NCBI GenBank assembly: GCA_947034885.2 | Contig: OX344750.2 | Span: forward strand, 43,262,821 to 43,326,820 | Origin: Thuidium tamariscinum | Taxonomy: Eukaryota > Streptophyta > Bryopsida > Hypnales > Thuidiaceae | Direction: 5' to 3' | Length of the DNA: 64,000 nucleotides | Part shown: positions 23,151 to 35,230 of the stretch, piece after piece | Layout: every line of letters begins with the position of its first letter | Position numbering within the stretch: position 1 is the stretch's first letter | Notes under the pieces: generated by a model | Databases searched by the model: none | Told to the model about the DNA's origin: nothing | What the model saw: the letters and a program-made list of their open reading frames with translations, nothing else | Translations under genes and position numbers: made by a program

Positions 23151-24378
23151 CTACCTGAAGTTAGAACCTTCCCAAGTTTGGCCGAACCTCCACCACGTGC
23201 CGACGGCGTTGCGTGTGAGGAGCGTGCGCCCGTCACCGCCGGTGATCTGAAACGACAGGGCGCCGTGCATTTTGACGCGGACGGTCCATAGGGCACCCCA
23301 GTTACGGTACATGGGGATCCATCCCGTGTACGGGCACTTGATCTTCACAGCCTTCACGTCACCAGCGCCGCCCACGTTGTGAATGAGGATCATGAGGAAC
23401 CACGGGTTGCCTCCCAGCGTGAACCGGATTCCGCCTCGCTTCGCACACTTCGTTCTGTATACCAGTAGAGATTTTCATTACAGCGTCAGTCTCACATTTT
23501 CACATCCAGTACTTGTTTTATAAACCGATCTAAATCACACTTCGGTACAATTGACCAAAACTTCGCCAAATCCCCTAAGCAACTTTCTTATTTAAGTAAC
23601 ATAACCTTACCAACTGAGTGATAAACAACCGATAGTAAAGTACAGTTAGAACTGCCGGGTCACTTCTCACACCGTCAACTTCCCAAAAGGGTCTGTTGTG
23701 CAAACACCTTCAAGAAAATCGGAACTTGAGGACTTCAATGACAATTTGGCAATCAGATCTAGAGAAGTGAATGAGATTTGGGATGTGATCCAAACGGTCT
23801 CTGCCACAACACTAGCTGAATTAAGCTTATATTGCAACCAAGACCGAAAAACTCTGGAAGCATGTCTGGTGTAAACTTTTGCAGGGGATTCCGTACCTTC
23901 GGTAGTAAACTGGGGCGACGCCTCCTTGGCGCTTCGCAAGAATGGAGAAAGCCGGGTAAGACAGATCGAAGTGATGCCTTGGAGGGTCACACCACGTGCC
24001 TTCGGAGCCGGGAGGACAGAGATTGGTGGCCGTGATGGTGATGGTTCGAGCGTAATTCCAGCACCAGTTCTTCGCGGTTCGGGTTTCCCTAATTTTCATA
24101 CATTGGATCTGGAAACAAGCGCCGCAAGCCCTGCCTCCGTTGAACAGAGGAGTGCTCAGCGCCGCGGTCATGGCACCATACCCCAGCGCGAACGTGTTCT
24201 GGTACCCGCAGGCGCCTGCCTGCGTTCCTTGGCCGTTGGGGGACCCGTAGAACGTGATGTGTGCGTAACCCCATCCCCGGGGAGGCGCTCCGTGCACTGG
24301 TAGCACAGCAGTGGCTACCAAGGTCACCGCGAGCAAGAGGACCACCTTCAGGCCCGACATAGCGCCAATCGGCTTCAT
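23151..24378 (-). CDS. alpha-expansin-like protein, gene 1 (two coding exons)
   Basis: Secreted cell-wall loosening protein; expansins act non-hydrolytically on cellulose-xyloglucan contacts. Exon A 24378-23897 and exon B 23454-23151 give 261 residues, a normal length. Residues 1-30 are a signal peptide. Residues 38-155 are the six-stranded double-psi barrel domain, with HITFYGSPNGQGTQ, ACGACF, a Cys series and the HFD motif at 137-139. Residues 170-258 are the CBM63 domain with IRFTLGGNPWF, NVGGAGDV, RNWGALW and FGQTW. The start at 24378 is chosen because a TTTCAG acceptor sits just upstream (exon from 24386), as in gene 2. The earlier ATG at 24405 would lie in the leader intron. A 442-nt intron splits YYRR from TKCAKRGG, absent in gene 2. 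Residues 162-164 are TKC where VPC is usual. Confidence 0.93.
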
Positions 24379-24386
24379 GCTCTTCC

Positions 24387-25376
24387 CTGAAACAGAGACG
24401 GTCAAGTTCGTTAATTATGGGCGAGTTTGATAGCTTCAAACATGAGATGTTCATGCGTCAAGAACTCAAGAAACTAGGACTGGTACGTATGATTAGATCT
24501 GAGGTAATATTAAAGTAACCACGCGTGACTGCACCATTTCACATAAATCAGCCACTTCCACGGGTGAGGATTCAGCTTAAAAGACAAACAAAGGAAATTA
24601 GAGTTTAATAAATAATTATCTAGAATCCTGCGGTTACCAAATCTTGTGGGCATTGTCAGCCTGAGTACCACCAACGCAATCTTCCCGCGAACACAGTACA
24701 ATTCTTTTCATCCACACGCACATTGAAACATCAATAGTTCAAAGAGTATTAAAGATATCCCAAGAGAACAAGTTCATATTCGTGCTTCAGAGTGTCAAAG
24801 ATATTCCAAGAGAACAAGTTCATGGCTCCATTTCCCTGGTATCCGCCATTTTAACGACTATGTGCTAGGTATCACTCTTATCAGTCTAGTACGTGCTAAG
24901 GAGGTACATGCTGCACCTAGTTGTCTTCAGTCGTTTCAAGTTCGATGCTCTAGCTAGAGTATGACACCGTATCCCATATACAAACTGCATGGGCATCGAT
25001 CGCGTCATTTTGAAAGGCCTTTGAAACTTTAGACCACCTGTGGCGTATCTCCAGAAAGCAGTAATGTAGGTCCTGTTCGAACGATATCGAGTTCCAGTAC
25101 TAGCCCTCCAGATCACAACCTCTTCTGATCCAGCACCCAGCAATGCAAGAGTCCATCTCTGGATACCCAAAATCACGGAGCCAGTGCAAAATCTCATGCC
25201 GATCTCATTATTGTTTCACTCGAAACCACATTACTGTAACCTGATCTCGCAAGCTTATGACACTACCAATGCATGTAACACGCACAGATTCAAACCATTG
25301 GAGTGTTGTAGTGAAACTAGCTTTGCGACCAAACCCCAGGTAACAAGATCGATCAGAGACGTTTGAGCGCACTTAC
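24387..25376 (-). other. 5'-UTR intron of expansin gene 1
   Basis: A donor GTAAGT at 25376 (after CTT) and an acceptor TTTCAG ending at 24387 frame a 990-nt leader intron. It holds a partial duplication: AAGAGAACAAGTTCAT occurs twice within about 50 nt near 24760-24823. A solo 20-nt scrap of family A end (CCGCCATTTTAACGA) lies near 24843. Confidence 0.6.
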
Positions 25377-25527
25377 AAGAGGCGGATGCGGAGCTCGATC
25401 GAACAATGTGAGCAACAACCAAGTGCGCCGCTCTCGATCACAAGCCCCGGAGACCCAAAACGACAACGCCGCCTGCTTTCCTCAGTCCTTGTGGCGTACG
25501 GTGAAGCACAACAGCGAGTACTGTGAG

Positions 25528-25535
25528 CTATATAG
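25528..25535 (-). promoter_or_regulatory. TATA box of expansin gene 1
   Basis: CTATATAG read on the minus strand lies 151 nt before the leader-exon donor, almost the same spacing as in gene 2. Confidence 0.55.
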
Positions 25536-26353
25536 TAGCAGTAATTGCGAGTTCTCCTCAATGGCGCTGAATGATGCAATCCACTCGAGCGCCAGGATCC
25601 GCCTGGACCGGAGCAAATTAAGGCGCGGGCCCTTTTTTTGAACGCCAATTATCACGTCGAGAAATAGCATGGTAATCAGCGAGATTCATGCAATCGCGTC
25701 GTCTCCGTCTCTGGGGAAGATCGAATTTCCACGATCTTCACCCTCCCAACCTAACTTATTACCTACTACCCAGCGATGGCGTGGTTTGAAACTGCAGGGG
25801 ACAAATTGGGTTGACGTCCACGGGCCGCGGGCTATAGCGTCTCCTGGTTCTTCTCAAGTTTCAATCTCCTCACTTGGCGAGATGGAAAGTCAGCTCTTCC
25901 GACGGAGTGGCAACGGTTGGGGTATGGAAACTGAACTGGCGTTCAAACTGATGCTAGAGATCCAGAGCTACTTAGCTGGAAGGACGGACACTGGAATAAC
26001 TTAATCTTTGTTTGTGTGGGACCTTGTGGAGTAAATTGTGAAGGGATAAGTAGAATACAAGGCTGACATTGATATAACCAATGGTTCAATGCTTCATAAT
26101 TGCACTCTGGCTGTGCTAGACTGGTAGTATACCATCAATCACTGGTTTTTTTTCTCGCAATTTGTTGTCAATTTGCACCGAATTAATGGGTCCAAAACCA
26201 AGTAGTAAAATCTTGGATGAAATTGCCAAATTGTAGATGAAAACATAATTATGGATATGTGATATGTGCTAATGTGTTATTACGTATCCAATATGTCAAT
26301 GACTGTTGAAATTTGATCACCATTGCAGCATTTAATATTGCCACATTGGCACT
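25536..26353. other. expansin 1 upstream region and family J-like fragment
   Basis: The first 500 nt are moderately GC-rich and probably promoter. Bases 26170-26350 carry phrases of family J interiors (GGATGAAATTGCCAAATTG) with no clear ends. Confidence 0.35.
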
Positions 26354-26662
26354 ATGGCAAGTTTCATTAAAATGGCGGTATTCCATTAGTTTGACATTTT
26401 TGACAATTCAAACTATACAATTTGAAATCTAAAACATCCATAGATTCTTGAAATCTATACATGTAGATGTCTAAAATCTATATTTGTCTAAGATGTTTCA
26501 AACCGTGTTGTCTGAAATCAAAATCTATCATAGATTTTGAAAATCTACATGTATCCTAAATGTTTGAAATCTATACCTATCATAGATGTCAACTTTTCAA
26601 TTCAAACTATAGAATCTGAAAATTGGCATAAGGAATACTACCATTTTAACAAAATTTGCCAT
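26354..26662. mobile_element. MITE, family A copy 4 (CACT duplication)
   Basis: ATGGCAAGTTTCATTAAAA and TTTTAACAAAATTTGCCAT are flanked by CACT (26350-26353, 26663-26666). The interior contains repeated TAGATTTTTGAAATCTA-like units, as in copies 1 and 5. Confidence 0.9.
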
Positions 26663-26739
26663 CACTTCATCAAATTTTTAAAAAAAACCACCCTCATACC
26701 ATCAAAAATTCAAAACATGGATAAAACTACTTGAATTAC

Positions 26740-28041
26740 CATTAGAGAAGGGTCATTGCAAGAAAGACCGACCGATTTATGTAGCGTTTTCCACAATACT
26801 GCTGAAATTTTTGGGAGTACTATATAATTAGAAAAACAATTTTTTTAAAATGTAAAAAATATGTTTTATGTATATATCTCTAAGAATAAGGTACCCTAGG
26901 AAGGAAAAGTGTAGAAAAATTCTCTAAGTAGGAGAACTAGAAAAGTGCAAATTTTCATGAAAATAGGTACTTTGACATTTTAATTTGTAAAAAATAGGAA
27001 AAAGAATTTTAAAAAAAACTAAAAATTGGCAATTTGGGAGAACTTTATGATGAAGAGATTTCACCAAAAGAATGATCTCAAAACCATCTTAAATGTTCAA
27101 AAGTATGCGCGCAAGGGAGGCCTGTTCATGCACATGTAGAGGAAAGAGAATAATGATTTTTGAGATTTCCTTTGGTAGAAACATGCCTATCTAGTATGGA
27201 AATAGGCCACAGAAATTTTATCTTTAGATCATTAATTTTGGATGCTCCCCAATACTAAAAAACCCTAAACCGCAAAGTGTGACAAATTAGCTGAATTGAA
27301 ATTTAATTATAAAATGATTTTTGAATTTTTTTGAAAAATAAAGAATTTGATTATTGTCATATCAAAAATCTTTAGTCAAAATTTCAAGTTAATATGGTTC
27401 ATACTTTAAAAGTTATAATCAATAACAACTCCGACATTCAAAGTGTGATGCAAAATAGTACTGGTCTTTCTTGCAATCACCCAAAAATTTTGAACCCTCA
27501 AAGAGGCCTCTAAAATGGCTTCAATTGGGGTCCTCAATTGGATTTAAATGTGTACTTGTCAAAGAAAGGACAATTCTTTTCCCCTATTTCCACCCATTTT
27601 GACATCATGATGTTTATAAAGGTACATGTTTTTTTATTGGATAATGGGACATTAGGTACTTCTTGTCATTCAAATTTTAAGTACATTGAGGGATTATTTT
27701 ATTTGGAAGACAAATTTGGTGCAATTAAGTACTAATGGCTCATGTATTTTTAGTACAATGAGTGAGACTTCTTTTTTAATAAGATCATTGGTACTTCATG
27801 CTCATGATGTTTGCACCATGAAATACCTCTTATTGGACAATAGAACAATAGGTAATTTTTGTCATTCAAGTCCTTGGTACAATAAATGAATTCTTTATTT
27901 AACAAATTCAAAAGTACTTGATGAATATTCATACAAGGTAGCGACACATTGTGTACTAAGGCTATCATCTCTAGCCTTCAATAAATAGCTTTGCATGTCA
28001 CTTTCTAAGGGCCTCTTTGAGGGTTCAAAATTTCTCTAATG
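26740..28041. mobile_element. MITE, family C copy 1, split by family D
   Basis: The left end CATTAGAGAA is separated by the family D insertion from AATTTTGAACCCTC. The right end is GAGGGTTCAAAATTTCTC followed by TAATG. Interior direct repeats contain the phrase TTGTCATTCAA. No target duplication is visible. Confidence 0.8.
26750..27482. mobile_element. MITE, family D nested in family C
   Basis: The ends are as in the copy at 19991. It lies between AGAA and AAAA at the point where the intact family C terminus reads CATTAGAGAAATTTTGAACC. This fits a 4-bp duplication with one later change. Confidence 0.85.
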
Positions 28042-28251
28042 ACAGCCTTGGCTCTCTATTTGCTTAGTCTTGGAATAAACAACAAAACATGAGGATTCAG
28101 TTCAATAAAGAACCCCACCTTTTCCATAATCACATTTCCTATTGCTTCAGGAGGTTGACTTACAAATGTGATAGTATGGAATTAATGGAAGGAATCCAAT
28201 GTGAATTGGTTTGAAGTTTTAGTGGTTAGCACTTCTTTCTTAAAACTTTGT

Positions 28252-28984
28252 GGATCATTGCAAGAAACACCTATACTATTTTGTGTCACACATTGCATGC
28301 TGATATATTTTTTGGCCATAACTTTTGTGTTTTGGCTCCAAATGACTCAAGATTTATAGGGAAGTTACTCATAACTATTATACACCTTCCTTGATTTTTT
28401 CATAATTTTCAAAAATATTTTACTATCCAAAAATAGACCCCAATTGAACATCACACTTTGTAGTTTAGGGGTTTTTAGTACTATGGAATACCTTTTTTAA
28501 ATGATTTTGAGATGAAATTTGGATGACATGGTCTTTTATTAGACTTCTAGCTTTCCAAAGAAGGATTTTCAAAAATAGTTAATTTTATGTGGTGTGGAGG
28601 TCTACAAAATGTCCTTCTTTCTACTTGTATTTTGAAACATATAAAATATGATTTTGGTGGGGTTTTTGGTGAATGACCATCTCCATAAAGTTGTTGAAAA
28701 TGGTCACTTTTTATTTTTTGAAAATACTTATTTTTACTATTTTTTCCTAATTTTTGAATCAAAGTACCTATTTTCTTGAGATGTGGCACTTTTCAAGTTC
28801 TCCTACTTAGAGAATTCTTCTATCAATTTACTTTAGTGAAAACCATCATTTTAGAAGTATATATATGATTCATATCTTTTTAATTTTTTTAAAATTAGTT
28901 TTCTAATTTTATAGTACTCCTGAAAAAGTCATGAATACTATTGCAAAATGCAACAAAATCAATGGGTGTTTCTTGTAATGACCC
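28252..28984. mobile_element. MITE, family D (TTGT duplication)
   Basis: GGATCATTGCAAGAAACACC and GGTGTTTCTTGTAATGACCC are inverted. TTGT lies at 28248-28251 and 28985-28988. Confidence 0.8.
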
Positions 28985-29065
28985 TTGTACAGGTGGCTTT
29001 TTGACAAAAAATAAAATAAGAATGCAAGTGTTTTGATGTTTTAATTTGTAAAAAATAATCAAGTA

Positions 29066-30562
29066 GGGTAATTGCAAGAAACACTTGTCTCATAGTTTGG
29101 TTGCATTTTGATTTTGGAGTGCTATAACTTTTGAAGTATGAATCCAATGCCAAAACCAAAAAAATCTATTGTTCTAGATATCTTGACTAAAATTATATCA
29201 CTTATTTTTCATAAATTAAAAATATATATTTTATAATTATTTAAAAGCCAATTTTGTTAATTTGTGACATTTTGACGTAGAGGGGTTTTTAATACTATTG
29301 AGCAATTTACATTAATGATGTTAAGGTGAAATTTCTATGGTATAATTCCCTAGTAGGTAGACATTCCTACCTAACTACCTAAGGGCATTTTAGAATTCAT
29401 TATTTTATATCTTCTACATTTGTACAAATAGGCCTTCCTTTAGTTCCTTGCATGTGCAATTCTACAGATTAGAAATGGTTTTGACTTCATTTATTTGGTC
29501 AAATCTCATCACCAAAAAGTCTTCCCAAATGGCCAATTTTTATTTTTGTTGAAGATTGTTTTCTTAATTTTCCACAAATTAAAATATTGAAGCATGTATT
29601 CATTAGAGAAAATATGGACTCTCTAAAGGGCCGTCAAGGTTTGATATGCCAGTCTATTATTGGAACTCTACTGAGCTATAGAAAGGATGAAATTGCCAAT
29701 AGAGATGCCTTTTAGCTTGTGTGAATATTGTGAGCATCTCTCTTTTTTCTCTCCTTTTTTAATTCCAGATTTGTTAGGGAGAGATGACAATCTCTGACTT
29801 TCGCGGTCCATCTGGAAGTTGAAAACTGCAACTTGAATATTTTTTCATTTTTTTTGAGATGAAATGCTCTGACAACTGCAAAACTAACATGAACGACAAT
29901 AGGGGAAAAAAATTGTCAAGCAAAATTAAATGTTATTGATGGATCCCCTCTGACACTTTTTAGCAGCCCTAGAGAGAATCCATATTTTCACTAATGTTTT
30001 TAGGACATTTTCTTGGGCATAGAGTTTTGTTTGAGGAAATACATGCTTCAACATTTTAATTTGGGGAAAATTAAAAAAACAATTTTGAACAAAAATAAAA
30101 ATTGGCCATTGGGTCTTTGGGAAGACTTTTTGGTGATGAGAATTGACAAAAAAAATGTGGTCAAAACCATTTCTAATGTCTAGAAATGCACATGCAAGGA
30201 AGGCCTATTTTCACAAATGTGGAGGATATCAAATAAAGTATTTTTAGATGCCTATAGGTAGTTAGGTAGAAATATGTCTACCTACTAGGAAAATATACCA
30301 TAGAACTTCATGTGAAAATTACTAACTTAAACCACTCAATAGTATAAAAAAACCTTCTATGTCAAAAAGTGACAAATTAACAAAATTGACTTTTAAATAT
30401 AAAATAATTTTTTTTAATTTATGAAAAATAAGTGGTACAATTTTCGTCAAGATATCTAGAAAAAAAATTTGGGTTTTGGCATTCTAAAGAATCATACTTA
30501 AAAAGCCATAGTGCTCTAAAATTAAAATACAACCAAAGTATTGAGTGTTTCTTGTAATGATT
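29066..30562. mobile_element. long-arm family D element hosting a family C element
   Basis: GGGTAATTGCAAGAAACACT at the left pairs with GTGTTTCTTGTAATGATT at the right. The interior arms are complementary over several hundred bases, e.g. ATTTGTGACATTTTGACGTA near 29259 against GTCAAAAAGTGACAAATTAA near 30361. The right boundary is good to a few bases. Confidence 0.65.
29601..29996. mobile_element. MITE, family C relative at the apex of the family D palindrome
   Basis: The ends CATTAGAGAAAATATGG and CCATATTTTCACTAATG are inverted, with a further pairing of CTCTCTAAAGGG against CCCTAGAGAG. Flanks are T-rich, so a duplication cannot be judged. Confidence 0.6.
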
Positions 30563-30780
30563 AATTGATATAATTTATCAAGAAAAAGGTGACTACACAT
30601 AGTGGTAGTGATTATGAGTGCTTTATATTTGTACTTGCAAATCATCAACTCATTTTTTAGTTCATGGTTTTATTTTCATAGTAAATAAACAATGACTTCA
30701 CTTTCGTATAAAGAATCGTACTCCTATGTAATGTATTTCATTTTCAATAAATTTTTTGATTGATGCTTTTGCTTATGAAT

Positions 30781-31185
30781 ATAGAAAATTTCATTAAAAT
30801 GGCAAAATTCCATTACTTTGACAGTTTTTACACTTCAAACCATACAACCTGAAATCTAAATCTATCATAGATTTTTGAAATCTATATGTATCCAAGATGT
30901 CTAGAAATCTATACTTGTACAAGAGGTTTCAAACCGTGTAGTTTGAAATCTAAATTTGTTATAGATTTTTGAAATCTATATGTATCATAGATGTCGTAAA
31001 TCTATACTTGTACAAGATATTTCACATCGCGTAGTACAAAATATGAATTTGTCATAGATTTTCTAAATCTATATGAGTCTTAGATGTTTGAAAATCTATA
31101 CTAGTCCTAGATGTCAATTTCCAGTTCAAATTGTGCAATTCAAAAATGGCATATAAAATATTGCCATTTTAACAAAATTTGCCAT
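30781..31185. mobile_element. MITE, family A copy 5 (GAAT duplication)
   Basis: The left end ATAGAAAATTTCATTAAAA (two changes) and right end TTTTAACAAAATTTGCCAT are flanked by GAAT at 30777-30780 and 31186-31189. The interior has three tandem copies of about 95 nt around TTTCAAACCGTGTAG. Confidence 0.88.
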
Positions 31186-31545
31186 GAATGTTGTACTACA
31201 TGTTTGTCACAATTATGTATATGATCTCATATTAAAGTTTTTGTAATTTTATAACAACTTCTATAGAATTACTAGTTCATTTTTTAGAGCAAGGTATCTT
31301 CTCCGGAGACTTTTGCCAACCATTGTAAGTTAAGGCAACAAATTCAATAGTGAAATATAACAATACCTTTCAAATTTAGACAAGCATTCTTGCCTAGTTC
31401 TACTTTAAGGTTGGAGGGAGTGATTTACCTTTTCTGGTTGAAAATAAATTGAACATTGTTGCTTGGTGAATTGACAAATTCTCAGCTTGCAAGTTGTTAT
31501 GTGAGCAACTATTATTTTTCACTTCTCGTTGTAAAAAATGGTATA

Positions 31546-31972
31546 AGGTAGAACCACCTATAACTGATCACTTAAACAATTTGGGAACAGATCATGAGGA
31601 CTATGAGGCTATGCAAATTTTTCTTATATAGGAAAGATAGAGAATATAGGGATTGCAAAATTTTCATGATTTTATTCCCAAATCTGAAGTTACTATGATT
31701 TTTGGAAGCCAAAAAGTGCTTTGAATCCATAGCCAATGTCTAAAGTTTTCCAATTCAGATCATAGTTGAGACTATTTTTCTACTTGGTATTTCCTACACA
31801 CTTTATAATGATACTTTGGGACATGTGTCATGATCTTATTAGTCCCAACTTTGAAAATGGGGAAAAAATACATTCCAAGATTTGATTGAAAATCTCTTCT
31901 AGCCTTGCTTGGAAATAGCCACATCCTACAAGTTGGGTATGGGTCCGTGGTCGAGAATAGGTGGTTCTACCT
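31546..31972. mobile_element. TA-flanked MITE, family L copy 1
   Basis: AGGTAGAACCACCTAT and ATAGGTGGTTCTACCT are perfect inverted ends with TA on each side. A second copy at 44601-45340 shares the interior (GGGACATGTGTCATGA). Confidence 0.75.
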
Positions 31973-32404
31973 TACTTTGCTATTGACCCGGTGTTCCCAA
32001 ATTCCACCCAAGTCTTAGAACTATCCTCTGCAAGACTGCAACTCCTTGACATGTTCTTTCTTCACATGGCGCTCCTTGATGGTGGAATTTCCATATCTCG
32101 TGGTTTTCTTTTATTGGCAATGAAGCTCTAGGAAGTTCTTTGCAGAATAAAATAGAGAAGCCTATTACCATTGTGATTAGCAATCTCAATATGTTCAGAC
32201 TTATTCCAAGGAGAATGTGAGAGCGAGGACCGCAGCTCGATTTACTGCTGCATATGCAGTTTTATGGTTGCGCTTTCTTCGTGCTTCCAATTTTCAGAGG
32301 AGCTTGCAACAATTGGAAGTACGAAGAGAGCAGCGCAACTATGAAATTGCACGTGCAGTAGTAAATGGGGTGGGATTAAGCGTTTTAACGGATCGTCGTC
32401 CTCC

Positions 32405-33574
32405 ATGAGCTTGGACGACTCTTCGCCCGGGAACTTCCATGGGAATCTGGTCTGTGCTTACAACGAAAAGGAGCTTCTGACTCTGATATAACGAGCGAGA
32501 AACTCCAAAAATCCTGTGAGTGCACTCGTCCTATTGCCTTCATTTTCAAATTTAGGGTTTCAGGGCATTCTTTTCAGCTTTTCCAATCTATCGGAGTCGT
32601 TTGATTCTTCAAACTTTTCTTCTGCTAATTTGGAGAATATGCATATGAGATTCTTCGTTGTCGATGGAGATGTGTATTCTGCATTTGCATTACGGACGTC
32701 TGTTTGTGTTTAGTTTCGCAGGCTGTAGTCACTTATAGTGCCCCACGGTGAGACTCTTTTTTTCCCTCTTGGAAATGCAGTGTATCGATGTCCAAGAACT
32801 TTATAAATTTGTACATCTTCCACATCAATTTAATCAGAAATAATTGCAAAGTAATAAAAAAGTTATTGAAGGTTTTGACAAGATGTCGTCGCTGAGCGCT
32901 ATCTACTTAGCAGAACTGGTACAACAGATTCTTCTTTCACATTGGTCTTGGGACTAGAGTAGTGATTCTTATCTTTCATGGTAGAAGCTCTTGATTCTAT
33001 AAAGGTGCCAGGTCGCCTTTCTCACCATCTTTCAGCTCGTGTATCACCCCAGAAGGCTCCAGTAAACCGTACATAACCAAGATGCTCAAGTGTTTTTCTA
33101 AGGTCACATGAGGACTTTCTTTTGTTCAATTTTCTTTAGTTTTTGATTGTTCCGGTGATATGAACTTTGGGTCCATCTGAATTATATTCTCACAGTATAT
33201 GATCAATTGATCCATGACACCATGAATCCTTGGTCCTTGAGGAGTTGTTAAAACGAAGACAAATGCTGATTAGAATCTTTGTTGATTGAATTGGTTTCAG
33301 TACTTGGGGTGCAGGTGGTATGCATGTCGACAAATGCTGCCCACATTTTGCAACTTGAGCATTGACTACAAATCACCGATGTTTGTTTATGCCGATGTGG
33401 ATATGTGCTATGAAACTACCCGAGATGTGTGTTACTCTCGCAACATTCCGCTTCTTCCGGGATGGGGAGAAGGTGGATGAATTTTATGATACAGGTCCTC
33501 GAAGATTACGAGATCGAGTGTGGCTCCATACTCAGGTGTGTCAGTCAAGAGTTCATTCCAGACTTGTGCTCTGA
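32405..33574 (+). pseudogene. thioredoxin-like protein (plant thioredoxin-like 3 type), broken
   Basis: Exon 1 (32405-32515) reads MSLDDSSPGNFHGNLV and NEKELLTLI, then a TAA at 32489-32491, then RARNSKNP and a GTGAGT donor. After a TTTCAG acceptor at 33300 comes WYACRQMLPTF, then SPMFVYADVDMCYETTRDV. A one-base shift follows, then TFRFFRDGEKVDEF and RRLRDRVWLHTQ. The ADVD-C-ETTRD, PTF-F-RDGEKVDE and DR-WLH signatures match the short plant thioredoxin-like proteins (compare Arabidopsis At3g53220, from memory). The CxxC active site is gone: WYAC keeps one Cys. Stop, frameshift and lost redox site all point to a pseudogene. Its introns show it is not a processed copy. Confidence 0.6.
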
Positions 33575-33654
33575 GAATGAAGGTGGTTTGAAATCTCTCC
33601 TGAGAGTTCTTGTAATTTGAAACGCCTTTCGTGGCTCAAAATCTGGAATCACGC

Positions 33655-34080
33655 AGGATGATGGAATTGACCTTGGATATATGGAGGCTTCGATAGAGCG
33701 GAAGCTGTTGCAAGGAGTAGAAGATCATCATTCATACATTGTTTTGCCACCGATAGTGGACAAGAATTGTACAGACCTCTGTCAAGTGTTTCCTTGCAGG
33801 TGCTTGATGCAATTTCCGTCAACCAAATCGTTTTTGAGAGCTTTTTTGAGTATGTTACCAGATTGTTGGGAATTCCCTCATTTGAGATATTGTTGAATAC
33901 TTCTATAAAAGCAGCTGATGCTTTACCCATGGATCATAAAAGACGATTTTTTACTGTACTCATGCAATTTATAGCTCCTTCAGTCGTAAAATATGATTTT
34001 TTGAGGGTTTGCTCACTCCATACTCTAATTAAAAATTTGTATAATAAAATAATACTTACTCAAACGTATTGGCAAAACTG
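33655..34080 (+). pseudogene. unidentified coding remnant downstream of the thioredoxin relic
   Basis: An acceptor-like ACGCAG precedes DDGIDLGYMEASIERKLLQG and HSYIVLPPIVDKNCTDLC. In another frame from 33795 it continues VLDAISVNQIVFESFFEYVT, LLGIPSFEILLNTSIKAAD and DHKRRFFTVLMQFI. The hydrophobic pattern looks like alpha-helical repeat protein. I do not recognise the family. The frame change near 33785 suggests decay or a misread intron. Confidence 0.3.
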
Positions 34081-34113
34081 AGCATATGAAGCATAGAACA
34101 TTGGGTTTGACTA

Positions 34114-34384
34114 AGGTGGGTACACCTAAAAGCGCCACTTATTCATACTGCACCTAGTTACTGTGATTAGGCTGTTCAGATTTTTATAGTCTTGTTGGCA
34201 AGTGAAAGCACATTCCAACGCATCAAAGAACGTAGGATTTGGATACTATATGCAAAAGTTATTAACAATCAAAGTGTGTTTCTGAAAGCGCCATCTACAG
34301 TATGTGAACATGACTGATTTTGGAAATGTATGCACACTATAGATGGCGCTTTTAGGAACATGGCACTTTTGGGTGTACCTACCT
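34114..34384. mobile_element. TA-flanked MITE, family G
   Basis: AGGTGGGTACACCTAAAAG and its near-complement ending GGTGTACCTACCT are bounded by TA (34112-34113, 34385-34386). A second internal inverted pair reads GCGCCATCTACAGT / ACTATAGATGGCGC. Confidence 0.7.
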
Positions 34385-34902
34385 TACATGATTATAGACT
34401 AAAGGAAATTTGGGTAGGTCTTAAGTTGATTAGTGTATGGATGAAAACACTAAATATTTTAACCAACTCCTTTCTACACTTGATGGCATTTAGTTACTAT
34501 GTTAAATAGTTATTTAGCTACCACGGGACAAAAAATAGAGGCTAATATCTAATAGAGGTGGGATAAAGATTCCCAAATGATTACACTAAATAGTGAAATC
34601 AGGTTGCCTATACATTTAGGTTGACTTATTGCAAGAAAGACTCTATAAGCTATCAAAGTCAACAAATATTTTTACAATGCTTTCATTTGTTTATATGGAG
34701 GTTCATGAGTTCTAACTACACCAATAACCAATTCAAAAGTAGTACATTCTTGTACAATAATAAATATTTATACAATGTGAAATATTGAGAAATTAGTGAG
34801 GAGCAACCTAACTTCACTATTTAGTGTAGAAGGAAGGCATCCATTAGGCTTGCTTAGAGTAGATTTTGGTCTTGTTACAACCATTATACCAGTTGTAGAT
34901 GT

Positions 34903-35230
34903 CATAAGAGGATTTTTGATTGTTTGGGAAGACTACAAGTTCCCAAACATTGGGAACACTGCCACATTAGTAGCTTGACATGGTCAAGTGACTGCCATGT
35001 CAAAAAATACTAATTAATTAATTTAAATACTTTTTAAATACTTTTATTTTTAAATTTCAGTTTTATTTCATGGTGTTTGTTTTCTAATACCATCTGAAAT
35101 TCTTGGAAATTTTTTTAAAAAAATTAAAAATTAAAAAATTCAAACCAGTAAGGATTTGTCTACAACAATGGGAAACAATTTTAGGGAACGGCCTGTAAAT
35201 ATTCTTTTGGAGGCCCAAAATTCCTCTTAG
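34903..35230. mobile_element. MITE, family B copy
   Basis: CATAAGAGGATTTTTG at the left pairs with AAAATTCCTCTTAG at the right. Interior features are shared with the copies at 12370 and 49708: a TGGCAGTGTTCCC-like stretch, a poly-T/A core and TTAGGGAACGGCC. Confidence 0.55.

Noticed and set aside
23827..24405. Start of expansin gene 1 at the ATG 24405
   Set aside because: The sequence TTTCAG just before 24386 is a good acceptor placed as in gene 2, so 24405 would be intronic. The signal peptide is complete from 24378.
25669..26004. A 111-codon plus-strand frame upstream of expansin gene 1
   Set aside because: It lies in the GC-richer promoter region, has no recognisable domain and no splice or TATA context.
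27538..27735. A 65-codon frame (MDLNVYLSKKGQFFSP...) repeated at 47604-47804 and, inverted, at 61107-61307
   Set aside because: All three lie in the same place of family C MITEs. They are similar because the element is repeated, with no known domain and no sign of selection on the protein.
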